From the NCBI GenBank assembly GCA_963783045.1, contig CAWAMD010000001.1, positions 434,001-498,000 on the forward strand: DNA of 64,000 nt, given 5' to 3'. The notes under the pieces were generated by a model. The model searched no databases and was not told the origin of the DNA. It saw only the letters and a program-made list of their open reading frames with translations. Position numbers and translations under genes: made by a program. Positions 20,164 through 29,776 of the stretch are shown here, piece by piece. This DNA is from CAWAMD01 sp963783045 (GTDB lineage: Bacteria; Actinomycetota; Nitriliruptoria; Nitriliruptorales; Nitriliruptoraceae). Each line of letters opens with the position of its first letter. Within the stretch, counting starts at the first letter, position 1.

Positions 20164-21522
20164 TTGGGAACCTTGAGATCTGATTGGTCCCCTAGGCGCC
20201 TGAAGAAGTCTAAACTAGTCAGAGGCGGTGCCTGGGTCTTCAGCGGGCGCTTTGTCAATATCGCACTGGGTCTTCTCGTCGCTAGCGTTGCTGGTCGTGT
20301 GACCACCGTGCCAGCGTTTGCGTACTTCGTGGTTTCGTTGGCCGTTATTTCCACACTTTCGACCGCCATGCAACTGGGACTGAACCAGGTACTCGTTAGA
20401 CAGCTTGCTTCCATTGACGATCAGTCCAAGCGAGCTACTTTGTACGTATCGTTAGGACTTTGGACGCTCGGATTGTCCGTCGCCGTTCTGGCGATGAGTG
20501 TGGCGGGATTGATCGTATCGTCAGGTCCGGCGTCCGTCGCGGTGGCCCCCTTTTCTGGAGGGGGCCTTGCGGCGGCGTCCGTGGCTTTGTTCGCTGGAGG
20601 CCGCGCCTTGGAATCCAACGCCGGGGATGCCCACAGGGGGAGAGAGGAATTCCGTGTAGGTGCCATTTTGAATGGCAATGTCGGGCTAGTCTTGCTAGTC
20701 GTCGGCCTAATACTTACTCATGTCCGCAGCAATAGCCTGTTGGCCATTGTCGACTTGACGGGCCCGTTCCTACTCGCAGCGGTCGGCTCTATGCTGGCTG
20801 GTTTGGTGGCAATGATCAGCCTGGCCGGCCGCTATGGATCGTCTCGCCATCCCTTCACACTTGCACGAGTCAGATTGGTTCTGGGGGAAACGACGCCGAT
20901 CGCCGTGTCCGCGACGATCTCTTCCTTTTTAGCCAACGCGGACGTTTGGATCGTTGCGTGGGCGGTGAAGAGCGCCCAAGCCGTCGCCGCGTATGGGGCG
21001 TCGTCGCGACTAGTTCTACTCGTTGCTGCCCCGCTCGCGATGCTCAACATGGTTATTTCGCCACGGGTAGCCGCGTTATGGCACTCTGGACGCCACGAAG
21101 ATCTTCGCAGGATCCTTCAGGGTAGTGCCCTGGTGGCGTTCCTGCCCACCGTGACCGTGTTGGCGGTACTTGCACTATGGCCAAACGCAATCGTTTCGGG
21201 CGTGTTCGGGAGGGCTATCCCCGGCGGTGCGACGGTGCTCTTGCTCATGCTTCCTGGGCGATTCGTTGCGGCACTGACTGGCTCATGCGGGGTCGCTCTC
21301 TTAATGGCCGGGGAACAAGTCCGCCATATGTATACCACCGTCGTCTCCGGCGTATTGCGTTTGCTGCTGGTGGCGGTCCTCGGTGCGGCATATGGTGTTG
21401 CCGGAGCAGCCGTGGGCGCTACCATCGGCCTTGCGCTCCAGAACGGCCTATATTGGTACCTCGTTAGGTCACGCTTGGGGGTCTGGTCGCATGCCTCTTT
21501 TTCGGGACTGAGGTACAGTTAG
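20164..21522 (+). CDS. Polysaccharide flippase-like protein (Wzx, MOP superfamily)
   Basis: A 452-residue protein with about 12 predicted membrane helices, opening with VRGGAWVFSGRFVN, typical of Wzx/RfbX flippases. It should move lipid-linked repeat units across the membrane for the polymerase at 15438. The start is uncertain: TTG at 20164 or 20173 begin the conserved frame, with AGAGG upstream at the end of the previous gene. Confidence 0.82.
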   Translation: MGTLRSDWSPRRLKKSKLVRGGAWVFSGRFVNIALGLLVASVAGRVTTVPAFAYFVVSLAVISTLSTAMQLGLNQVLVRQLASIDDQSKRATLYVSLGLWTLGLSVAVLAMSVAGLIVSSGPASVAVAPFSGGGLAAASVALFAGGRALESNAGDAHRGREEFRVGAILNGNVGLVLLVVGLILTHVRSNSLLAIVDLTGPFLLAAVGSMLAGLVAMISLAGRYGSSRHPFTLARVRLVLGETTPIAVSATISSFLANADVWIVAWAVKSAQAVAAYGASSRLVLLVAAPLAMLNMVISPRVAALWHSGRHEDLRRILQGSALVAFLPTVTVLAVLALWPNAIVSGVFGRAIPGGATVLLLMLPGRFVAALTGSCGVALLMAGEQVRHMYTTVVSGVLRLLLVAVLGAAYGVAGAAVGATIGLALQNGLYWYLVRSRLGVWSHASFSGLRYS

Positions 21523-21560
21523 GGGATGGCTTGGGAGTACGTGCGAGGAGGTCTGTGCCA

Positions 21561-22451
21561 ATGGATCCCGATTTTCTGGTAATCGGTGCCGCGAAGGCCG
21601 GTACCTCTTGGCTGTGGTGCTGTCTTCGGGAACATCCTGATCTCTTCCTGCCGGACGAGAAGGAGTTGCACTACTTCGATGCAGAACTCTATGACGGTAG
21701 CGGGAGAGTCAATCGGCGATCGGAATTGCCTTGGGCCTGGTACCAGTCCCAATTCAGCGATGCGAGCGCGGAACAGCTCTGTGGCGAAATCACGCCTTCC
21801 TACTTGGCAAGCAGAACTGCGCCTGGACGCATTGCAGCCCGCCTACCACGCGCCTCTTTGATCTGCATGCTTAGGGATCCCGTGGAACGAATCAGGAGCG
21901 ACATCGCTTACAAAATCTCGAGGGGTGCCCTGCCGCCAAGAGTTGGTTTCGATGAGGCGCTCGGGATTGATCCTGACCTCTTGGAGCGCAGCAAGTACGG
22001 GACGCATGTTCAGCGATACCTACAGTTCTTCCCGGCGGACCAACTTCTGTTACTTGACTTCGCCTGGCTACGCTCCAAGCCTTCGAGCCTTCTTAGGAGA
22101 GTCGAGGCCTTCCTTGCGATACCGCCTTTTGGAGATGATGTTGCGCGCACTAGGTCGGTCAACGTCACCGGATTGCCAAAGCATCCGCTCTTAGTACGCG
22201 CCACTCGCCTAGCCTTGAATGCGGCGAAGGGGATCGGCCTGCAGCTCGGAGTGGAGAGAGCATTGAGGGCGCGTGGGATCTCAACGCTCGCCCAACGTAT
22301 GGCATCAACCAGGCCGGTCGCCAGTTCCCTGGAATTGCCTCAGGTCTCGGTTCCTGAAAGAATCCGGCAGTTGCTCGATGCGGAACTCGACCTGCTCGAA
22401 GAGATGACCGGCTTCCGCTTGTCCGGGCCCTCGGCGGGGCGGAGTCGGTAA
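21561..22451 (+). CDS. Sulfotransferase 2 (PAPS-dependent)
   Basis: ATG at 21561 lies 10 nt after GAGGAGG; a GTG two codons upstream is too close to it. The 296-residue product begins MDPDFLVIGAAKAGTSWLW (PAPS 5'-phosphate loop) and has CMLRDPVERIRSDI (3'-phosphate segment). It is distinct in sequence from the two neighbouring sulfotransferases, suggesting different acceptor positions rather than recent duplication. Confidence 0.88.
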   Translation: MDPDFLVIGAAKAGTSWLWCCLREHPDLFLPDEKELHYFDAELYDGSGRVNRRSELPWAWYQSQFSDASAEQLCGEITPSYLASRTAPGRIAARLPRASLICMLRDPVERIRSDIAYKISRGALPPRVGFDEALGIDPDLLERSKYGTHVQRYLQFFPADQLLLLDFAWLRSKPSSLLRRVEAFLAIPPFGDDVARTRSVNVTGLPKHPLLVRATRLALNAAKGIGLQLGVERALRARGISTLAQRMASTRPVASSLELPQVSVPERIRQLLDAELDLLEEMTGFRLSGPSAGRSR

Positions 22452-22598
22452 GTCCACATTCGCCGCGCCGTCTGCGGAGCTCTGCCCAGTGGTTGGGGCG
22501 TCGGCCCGTACATGCTGAGTAGTGTGATCCCGATCCCCTACGGCGAAGGGTGGTAGAGGTCGGTCCCAGAAGTCGCGTCCAACAAGGTGTTGTAATAG

Positions 22599-23492
22599 AT
22601 GTTCCCAGACTTCGTTATGGCGGGTGCTCTGAAGTGCGGGACCTCCTCAGTCGTGGACCTCTTATCTCGTCATCCGGGCGTTGAATTTCCCTTTAAGAAG
22701 GACAGCGGTGGGTTTTTTCCACACGATATGCATTGGTCTGGTCCTGGCGATCCTCGCCCCTCGCGCCAGCGTGCGGCGCTCATGTCAAGGAATAGGCATG
22801 ACCTAGGGTCGCTCCTAGTTTCGGGTGACGCTACGGCCTCGTACCTCTATTATCCGGAGGTGATTGACAAAATCCTCTCGGAGAACAACGATGTCCGGAT
22901 TGTCCTTTGTCTCCGCAATCCCATCGATCGCGCTTGGTCGGCTTTCGGTCACCTCATCCGTGAACGTCGTGAGGAGCGGTCCTTCGAGAGTGGGTTGGCA
23001 GTCGAACAGCGGCGGATGAAGGATGGATGGGAGCCGCTTTGGTGGTATGTGGAGGCGGGACGGTACGCGAGATGGATGGATGACCTCATGGCCCGTGTTC
23101 GCGGAGCGTCCGTGCGCTGCGTTCTCTTTGAGGAATTCGTGGACAACCCTCCGCTCGCCGCGCTGCAGTTATTGGATTTCCTAGGCGTTTGGAACAAGGA
23201 CTTCGAGTTCGGCAGTGCGGATCGAAGGAACCCATCAGGGGTCCCCAGGAACCACGTGTTGTACCGTTCTTTGGTTGCTGATGCGCCTTGGAAGGAGGCT
23301 GTCAAGAATTCATTGCCCGATGCGCTTGTCAGGTCGGTGATCTCGCTACGCGATATGACACTCAAACGACTGAGTCCGATGCCGGAATCCCTTCGGGCGA
23401 GGCTTCGCGAGGAGTTTGCGGTCGACGTAGTTCGGCTAGACTCCGAGTTCGTCAAGGTTCGGCATGTCTGGCCGGAGTTCTGGGGCGGATAG
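22599..23492 (+). CDS. Sulfotransferase 3 (PAPS-dependent)
   Basis: The 297-residue product begins MFPDFVMAGALKCGTSSVVD (5'-PSB loop) and carries VLCLRNPIDRAWSAFGH (3'-PB). WWYVEAGRYARWM and FEEFVDNP match the family pattern seen in heparan- and Nod-type enzymes. It is the third sulfotransferase in the cluster, ending the lower-GC block before the high-GC UDP-glucose dehydrogenase. Confidence 0.88.
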   Translation: MFPDFVMAGALKCGTSSVVDLLSRHPGVEFPFKKDSGGFFPHDMHWSGPGDPRPSRQRAALMSRNRHDLGSLLVSGDATASYLYYPEVIDKILSENNDVRIVLCLRNPIDRAWSAFGHLIRERREERSFESGLAVEQRRMKDGWEPLWWYVEAGRYARWMDDLMARVRGASVRCVLFEEFVDNPPLAALQLLDFLGVWNKDFEFGSADRRNPSGVPRNHVLYRSLVADAPWKEAVKNSLPDALVRSVISLRDMTLKRLSPMPESLRARLREEFAVDVVRLDSEFVKVRHVWPEFWGG

Positions 23493-23699
23493 TCGGCAGG
23501 CGCTGAGCATATAGACGCCTGACCGGCGTCCTTGCGCGCCATTCTGCCGGCGTGTGCCGCGAGGGCGCAGCGGACCACTTTGATCCGACACTGCCATCCC
23601 CAGGGTTAGGGACTGATTGGGCACGGCACGTCATGTTCCTCGGGCCGTCGCCCCAGGGCCGCTTGTTGCGGGGCCGAGCTACTGTTTCGAAGAGGAGCC

Positions 23700-23807
23700 A
23701 TGTCCGAACCAGCCGTTTGTCTCGCGTGCCACTTGACGAGGATGTTAACCTCCCCCTCGTTCGGCCAATGGTCGCTCTGGTTTGTCTGGTCGCTTGAGGC
23801 CGTTTAG
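23700..23807 (+). CDS. Possible 35-residue leader peptide upstream of ugd
   Basis: ATG at 23700 directly follows a good ribosome site (GAGGAGCC). The frame, MSEPAVCLACHLTRMLTSPS and onward, ends at TAG 23807, a few bases before the ugd start. The position suggests translational coupling or a leader peptide. It may also be chance; there is no homology I recognise. Confidence 0.3.
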   Translation: MSEPAVCLACHLTRMLTSPSFGQWSLWFVWSLEAV

Positions 23808-23810
23808 GGG

Positions 23811-25143
23811 GTGGGAGTGAGGATCGCAGTGGTCGGCGTGGGGCACGTCGGGCTCGTGTCGGCGGCGTGCTTCGCCCGGTGGGGGCACGAGGTCGTCGGG
23901 ATGGACGCAGATCGCGAGAAGCTGCAAACCCTCAACGACGGCGGGATGCCCTTCTTCGAGCCGGACCTGCCGGAGCTGGTCGCCGAGGGGCTCGAGGCCG
24001 GGCGGCTGCGGTTCACCCACGACATCGCCGACGCGCTGGCCGACGTGGCGGCGGTCTTCGTGTGCGTGGGAACCCCGCCCCTGCCGGGGGGCGGCCCGAA
24101 CCTCTCCTACGTGGAGGCGGTGGGACGCAACGTCGCGATCCACGCCGAGCGTGACGTGGTGCTGATCGAGAAGTCGACGGTGCCGGCCAACACCGGCCAG
24201 CGCCTGTCGCAGGTGATCGACCGGGAGCGGGAGCGGCTGGGCCGCACCGCCCGGATCGACGTGGCGTCCAACCCGGAGTTCCTGCGCGAGGGAAACGCGG
24301 TCGTGGACACGCTGCACCCTGACCGGATCGTCTACGGGACCTCCTCGCAGCAGGCCCGCGACGTGCTGCGCGAGGTCTACGCCACGGTGGTGGCAGAAGA
24401 CGGCTGCCCGGTGGTCGAGACCGACGTGCCGACGGCGGAGCTGATCAAGCACGCGTCGAACGCGTTCCTGGCCACCAAGATCTCGTTCATCAACGCGGTG
24501 TCGCAGATCTGCGAGCGGGTCGGCGCCAACGTCGAGCAGGTCGCCCGCGGGATGGGCTACGACACCCGGATCGGACCGGACTTCCTCAAGGCCGGGCTCG
24601 GCTACGGCGGGTCGTGCTTCCCGAAGGACGTGGACGCGTTCATCCACCTGGCCCCAGGTCGGCTACGAGTTCGACCTGCTCGAGAACGTGCGCCAGATCA
24701 ACGTGGCGCAGCGCGCGACCGTGATCGACAAGCTCCGCAACGAGCTGTGGCACCTCGACCAGAAGGTCATCACGCTGCTCGGCGCGGCGTTCAAGCCCGG
24801 GACCGACGACCTGCGCGAGGCCCCGGCGATGCACCTCGCACGCACGCTGCTCGCCGAAGGGGCGACGGTGCGCATCTACGACCCGGTCGCGCTCGGGGCG
24901 GTCAAGGAGCAGCTCGGCGACGCCGTCGAGCTGTTCGACGACCCGCTGCAGGCCTGCGTCGACGCGCACGCCGCGGTGGTGACCACCGAGTGGCCGCAGG
25001 TCGCCGCGCTCGACGCCGAGGCCCTGCGTGACGCGCTCGCCTACCCGATCGTGGTCGACGGCCGCAACGCGCTCGACGGCGCCGCGATGGTCGCTGCCGG
25101 GCTGCACTACCACCCGGTCGGCAAGCCCGCCGGCCGGGCCTGA
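23811..25143 (+). CDS. ugd: UDP-glucose 6-dehydrogenase, one frameshift
   Basis: Oxidises UDP-glucose to UDP-glucuronate with NAD+. The N-terminal Rossmann motif is VVGVGHVGLVSAACFARWG, and the catalytic cysteine is in GYGGSCFPKDV. The C-terminal domain has LGAAFKPGTDDLREAP. The frame breaks between 24651 and 24656 in a CCCC run: removing one C joins FIHLA to QVGYEFDLLENV. The rest is intact, so this may be a sequence error. Start is GTG 23811 or, better spaced from AGGGGG, GTG 23817. The gene is clearly more G/C rich than its neighbours. It would supply uronic acid for the polymer. Confidence 0.88.
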
Positions 25144-25259
25144 TCTCCCATGGTCGTCTCTGACAGGCAACTCACCGGCCCAACTAGCGGACCCTGTGCG
25201 ACCCGAGGGCCGGGGAGCGTGGGCGTTTGAGCGGGGGGGGGGTGGCCCTCCAACTTCTC

Positions 25260-25288
25260 TTGACACCAACTCGCGACAACAATAGAAA
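25260..25288 (+). promoter_or_regulatory. Consensus-like promoter before the priming transferase
   Basis: TTGACA at 25260-25265 and TAGAAA at 25283-25288 are separated by exactly 17 nt, about 90 bp upstream of the ATG at 25386. The preceding run of ten G at about 25233-25242 is unusual. Confidence 0.6.
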
Positions 25289-25385
25289 AGGGGCCCGTAC
25301 CTAGACGAGCGACGTAAATCTTCGATCGCCGCACATACCGTTTTCAGAATAGACGGACAAGAAGCTACTAAACCCTTTGGGGGGC

Positions 25386-26120
25386 ATGGTGGATCAGGCT
25401 ACTCCCACTGCTGACAACCTACACCTATTGAGTCACCAGGCCAGATCTCTGGATGATGAAGTCATTCGTCTGATCACGCGCCGATCGGGAGGGCTGCAGA
25501 ACGATCTCGTTCGCCATACGCTGAAGCGGATGCTTGACGTTTGCGTTTCTGCTGCCCTTATCGTCCTGCTGTCGCCAGTGCTCCTTATGGTTGCGACCCT
25601 CGTGGCTCTTACGTCCCGAGGTCCAGTGCTATTTGGAAGTCACCGTGTGGGCCAGGGCGGCCGACATTTCGAGGCTCTGAAGTTTCGGACCATGCGAATT
25701 GACGGGGCCGAACGCCTGGAGCTCTATTTTCACCATCATCCGGAGGCCCGGGCTGAATTCGCAACCGCCATAAAGCTCAAGCAGGATCCAAGGATTACAC
25801 CGATCGGCAGGATCCTCCGGGCAACTTCCCTAGATGAGTTGCCGCAACTCTACAATGTGCTCGTGGGCCAGATGTCGCTTGTCGGCCCGCGCCCCATTCT
25901 CATTGGCGAGCGGGACCTATACGGCTCCATGCTTGATGGCTATTTGAGTGCAAGGCCGGGCATCACGGGGCCGTGGCAGGTGTCAGGTCGAAACGATCTA
26001 CCGTATGACCAGCGCGTCTTGATTCAAGCAGCTTATGCGGAGTCGCTCAGTCTGCGAAACGACCTACTAATACTGGTGCGGACTCTGGTAGTCGTCTTCC
26101 GACGTTCCGGGGCCTATTGA
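25386..26120 (+). CDS. Priming sugar-phosphate transferase (bacterial sugar transferase family)
   Basis: ATG at 25386 follows TTTGGGGGGC. The 244-residue product has one N-terminal membrane helix (VCVSAALIVLLSPVLLMVA) and the conserved catalytic core: KFRTM, SLDELPQLYNVL, MSLVGPRP and RPGITGPWQVSGR. Enzymes of this family move a sugar-1-phosphate from a UDP-sugar to undecaprenyl phosphate, starting the repeat unit. This short form lacks the large N-terminal membrane domain of WbaP. It probably starts synthesis of the polymer finished by the cluster's flippase and polymerase. Confidence 0.88.
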   Translation: MVDQATPTADNLHLLSHQARSLDDEVIRLITRRSGGLQNDLVRHTLKRMLDVCVSAALIVLLSPVLLMVATLVALTSRGPVLFGSHRVGQGGRHFEALKFRTMRIDGAERLELYFHHHPEARAEFATAIKLKQDPRITPIGRILRATSLDELPQLYNVLVGQMSLVGPRPILIGERDLYGSMLDGYLSARPGITGPWQVSGRNDLPYDQRVLIQAAYAESLSLRNDLLILVRTLVVVFRRSGAY

Positions 26121-26207
26121 AACTCTCGCCACCGCGGCAACGTGGCTTAACGCGCTAGCGGAAGCTTTCAAGGTCGCGCGTGATGGCTGTCAAGAGGGAG
26201 AAGAGCG

Positions 26208-27080
26208 CTGAACGCTGATATTTCGGTGGTGATCGTAACGCACAACAGTGCCTGCCATATCTTGGAATGTATACGCACTCTTGAGGTGGCCCTCCATACA
26301 TTGCGCCACGAAATTGTAGTCGTGGATAACGCCTCTACCGACAACACCGTGGACCTGCTCCGCCAATCTGGCGTCAACGTGACTCTCATTGAGAATCCCG
26401 TGAACGCGGGATTCAGTGTCGCCTGCAATCAGGGTCAGAGGGCTGGTCGTGGCTCCGACTGGATCCTGTTCCTCAATCCAGATACCGCTTACCTATCAGG
26501 GGACCTAGTTGGCCTGATCTGCGAATACCGGGACAAGAGCAGTGTGGGGATCGTCGGCGTGAAGCTTGTCCAGGCCGATGGGCGATTGGATCATGCATGC
26601 AAGCGGAACTTGCCTACGCCGAGTTCCTCCTTTGCCTACTTCGCGAGCCCAAGGAAGCGTGCAAAGGCGATGGATAAGCTGTCCTACACGGCGCCTGACT
26701 TGCATGAAGACGAGGTGGGTGAGGTGGGGGCCGTCAATGGCGCCTTCATGCTTATTCCCTGCGACGTGCTGACTCAAGTGGGCGGGTGGGACGAGGAATA
26801 CTGGATGTATATGGAGGACTTAGACCTATGCAAACGCGTTCACGGACTAGGTCTAAGCGTGATTTACGATCCCAGGGTTACCTTCTTCCACAAGAAGGGG
26901 GGGAGTAATCGAGCAACCAGGCGCAGTTGGCCGTTGAACAAAGCCTTTCATAAGTCAATGTGGCTGTATTACAGGAAGAACCTCGCCGGCGATTACTGGA
27001 AAGTCGCCGACTGGATCATCTATCTTGCGATCGCGGCGCGGATGGTCTTGGTTGGGTTACGGGACGCCATATTGGCATAG
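26208..27080 (+). CDS. Glycosyltransferase family 2 (rhamnosyltransferase-like), possible CTG start
   Basis: GT-A fold: SVVIVTHNSA at the N-terminus, VVDNASTDNT, FLNPDT (metal/nucleotide site), GAFMLIPCDVL and WDEEYWMYMEDLDLCKR. About 290 residues. The first in-frame ATG/GTG (26226) would delete conserved residues before VVIVTHN, whereas CTG at 26208 gives NADISVVIVTHNS and sits 7 nt after GGGAG. Alternatively, one indel may hide a start at ATG 26183. It adds a sugar, often rhamnose in this subfamily, to the lipid-linked acceptor. It is the last gene of the lower-GC island. Confidence 0.8.
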   Translation: MNADISVVIVTHNSACHILECIRTLEVALHTLRHEIVVVDNASTDNTVDLLRQSGVNVTLIENPVNAGFSVACNQGQRAGRGSDWILFLNPDTAYLSGDLVGLICEYRDKSSVGIVGVKLVQADGRLDHACKRNLPTPSSSFAYFASPRKRAKAMDKLSYTAPDLHEDEVGEVGAVNGAFMLIPCDVLTQVGGWDEEYWMYMEDLDLCKRVHGLGLSVIYDPRVTFFHKKGGSNRATRRSWPLNKAFHKSMWLYYRKNLAGDYWKVADWIIYLAIAARMVLVGLRDAILA

Positions 27081-27315
27081 TCTCTGTACCTAGGGAGCCA
27101 CAGGGCGAGTACTGATCCCCTGCCTTTTGAGCTCGCGGTCGACGCGGTGCCGAATGTTCCTGGGCCTTCCTAGTTGGAAGTGGTCGAAGCTCTTGAGCGT
27201 GTCCCAACCGGCACCGCTCGCCGCGCCGAGGCCGTCGACGAAGGCGTCCCCGCTGCGGGTCTACCGGCGCGACCGCGTACCATCCGCGGCCGTGGTGTCG
27301 CTGTGGGGAGTCTGC

Positions 27316-29440
27316 GTGTCCGTGATCAACGCCGTCCGGCGTCATCCGCTCGCTGTGGGCCGGCGGCGCGGTGCTCGCCATCCTGCTGGTGGCCGGCGCC
27401 TTGTTCGCGCGCGATGCGCTCGCGGCTCGCAGCGCCCTCAGCGATGCCCGCCGGCAGGTCGCCGCGGTCCGGACGAGCCTCGAGCACGGGCGACCTGCAG
27501 GCGGCAGCCCGACAGGTCGAGGCGGCGGGACAGGCGATCGCCCGGGCGCAGGCGGACACGCACGGGCCGCTCTGGACGGTCCTCGACCACCTGCCCATCG
27601 CCGGGCGCAGCAGCCGGACCCTGCAGGGCGTCGTCGCAGTGGCCGACGACGCCGTCGACGTGGCGGCGCATGCGCTTGATGTCGCCGGTGTGCTGACTGG
27701 GCCCGGACGGCAAGCCCGAGATCCGCGCAACCGGTGGCCAGATCGACCTCGACGCGCTGCAGCAGGCGGCCGCGGTGGCCGCAGGACTGGATCTCGGTCC
27801 GCTCAAGACCGCAGACCGACGGCGCTCGCGGCGCCAGCCGACGGGCGGCGTGCCAGGTGCGGTCGTCGGCGGCCGCGAGCAGGCCCTGGACCTGGCGCAC
27901 GAGGCGATCCGCACGCTCGAGAACGCGCAGGCGGCGCTCGCCGTGCTGCCGAGCTTCCTCGGTGCCGACGGGCCGCGCCACTACTTCCTCGGCATGCAGA
28001 ACCCGGCCGAGCTCCGGGGCACCGGAGGGCTCATCGGCTACTTCGCCGTGCTCACCGCCGACCACGGGAAGCTGACGATGTCGGACCCGGAGCGACTACG
28101 ACGTCCTGGACCGGCCGGTCGACGAAGACCTCACGCCGGTCCCCACCTCCAAGGAGTTCGACGAACGATACGGCCACACGCCGCGGCCGGGTTCTTCGCC
28201 AACGTCAACGTCGATCCCGACCTGCCGACGACCGCGAAGGTCATCCTCGACCTCTACGAGGCACGAAAGGGACGCCGGCTCGACGGGGTGGTCATGGTCG
28301 ACCCGGTCGGGCTGGGCATGATCCTGAAGGGCATCGGCCCGATGCGGCTGCCGCGCGGACGTCGCGGTCGAGGGGCTGCCCAACCCGGTGCCACCGGGCA
28401 AGGTCGCCGAGCTGACGATGATCGACGCCTACGACGTTCTGGGTGGGCGCTCGAAGGCGCGTAGGGAGTTCCTCGGCGACTTCGCCGCCGAGGCGTTCAA
28501 CCAGATCTTCGCACCAGTCCTGGGACGCGGTGACCGTGTCGGCGCGAGGCAGCGCGCGCTGCCGAGCGACGGGACCTGCAGGTCTTCAGCGCCGGCCGGG
28601 CCGAGGAGAGGGCCTTCCAGCAGCTCGGCATCGGTGGCCACATGCGGCCGGCCGTGGACGGTGGAGACCTGCTCGCTGTCACCGGCATCAATGCGGCAGC
28701 GAACAAGATGGACGTCCACGTCGAGCACCAGATCCCGCGGACGGTCCAGCTGTCGGGGGTGGCGAACACGTCGGACCATGGCGGCGGGCGTGTCGGCGAC
28801 CCGTCGAGAGTCGGTGCACGTCGCCGTGACGAACCCCCTCGGTCCGGACGGCAACCCATACGTCGGTTCATGGCCGTGCCCACGGATTCGCCGTCCCTTG
28901 TCGGTTCGGGTGCAGCACGCGATCATGGGGCTCAACCGGACCTGGTTCACGATGTGGACGCCGCTCGGCACCGATGCCCTGTCGACGACAGAAGACGGCC
29001 ACGAGGTCGCCAGTTCGACGCATCGCCATCCATGGCCAGAACGGCCACGACTACTTCCTCGAGACGCCGTCGCAAGTCGACGGGCTCCTTCACCGATGGA
29101 CCTGTCGGGGCCGGTCACGCTGCGACGTGACGGCGACGACCTCGTCTACAGCCTGACGCTGTGGCGGCAGGCCAAGGCCATCCCCGACCACTGGGACCTC
29201 ACCGTCCAGCCGCCCGTCGGGTGGCAGGTTGACGAGGCCACCGTCACCGGCGGCGGGACACGGGAAGGGCATGGGCGTCGGCGGGGACGGGACGCCGCTG
29301 GCCGTGACGGTCCGCGACGGGGTGGCGCATCTGACCGGTGCGGCCACGCAGGACGCTGTGCTCGAGGTGCGGTTGTCGCCGCCGGCGCGGTCGCTGTGGA
29401 GCCGCGGTCACGAGCGTGGTTCACGACGCCGATCGGCTGA
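27316..29440 (+). pseudogene. DUF4012 membrane-anchored protein, broken by many frameshifts
   Basis: GTG at 27316 after GGGGAG opens a positively charged N-terminus and a membrane anchor (VLAILLVAGALFARDAL). Conserved DUF4012 pieces then appear in changing frames: LPIAGRSSRTLQGVV, YFLGMQNPAELRGTGGLIG, VDPVGLGMILKGIGPMRLP and VLGGRSKARREFLGDF. The last frame ends FTTPIG and stop at 29440. About nine single-base shifts are needed, but I see no nonsense substitution inside the segments. It is either recently inactivated or poorly resolved sequence. DUF4012 genes often sit in actinobacterial polysaccharide loci; no biochemical role is established. Confidence 0.7.
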
Positions 29441-29776
29441 GCCGCGGCAGCGTGGGCAGCGATCCGGTCCCGGGGCTTGGCGGCGATGCCCGCACGCCAC
29501 CAGCAGGACCGTCACGCTAACTCTGCGTCGAACTCGCACGACGCAGCGCTGCTTCCCGTGCCGGGCTGTTCGGATGGTCTTTGGTTGAACGCGCGCTGGA
29601 TGATCCAGGCGTGCGGCGGCGGCCCGCCGCACCGGCTACGAGTAGGCGGGGACACGGCGATCCGCTTCGGCGGTCGTCGCAGGTCCGGGGCTGGGGCACG
29701 GGGCTGGGGCACGGGGGTTCGTGGGGTGCCGCCAGCGCCGTGCCAGAGACGCACGACCGACGAAAGTGGGACTCAC
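29441..29776. other. Intergenic region, 336 bp
   Basis: No gene recognised. Two tandem copies of GGGGCTGGGGCAC lie at about 29687-29713. It presumably carries the promoter of the secreted-protein gene at 29777. Confidence 0.4.
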
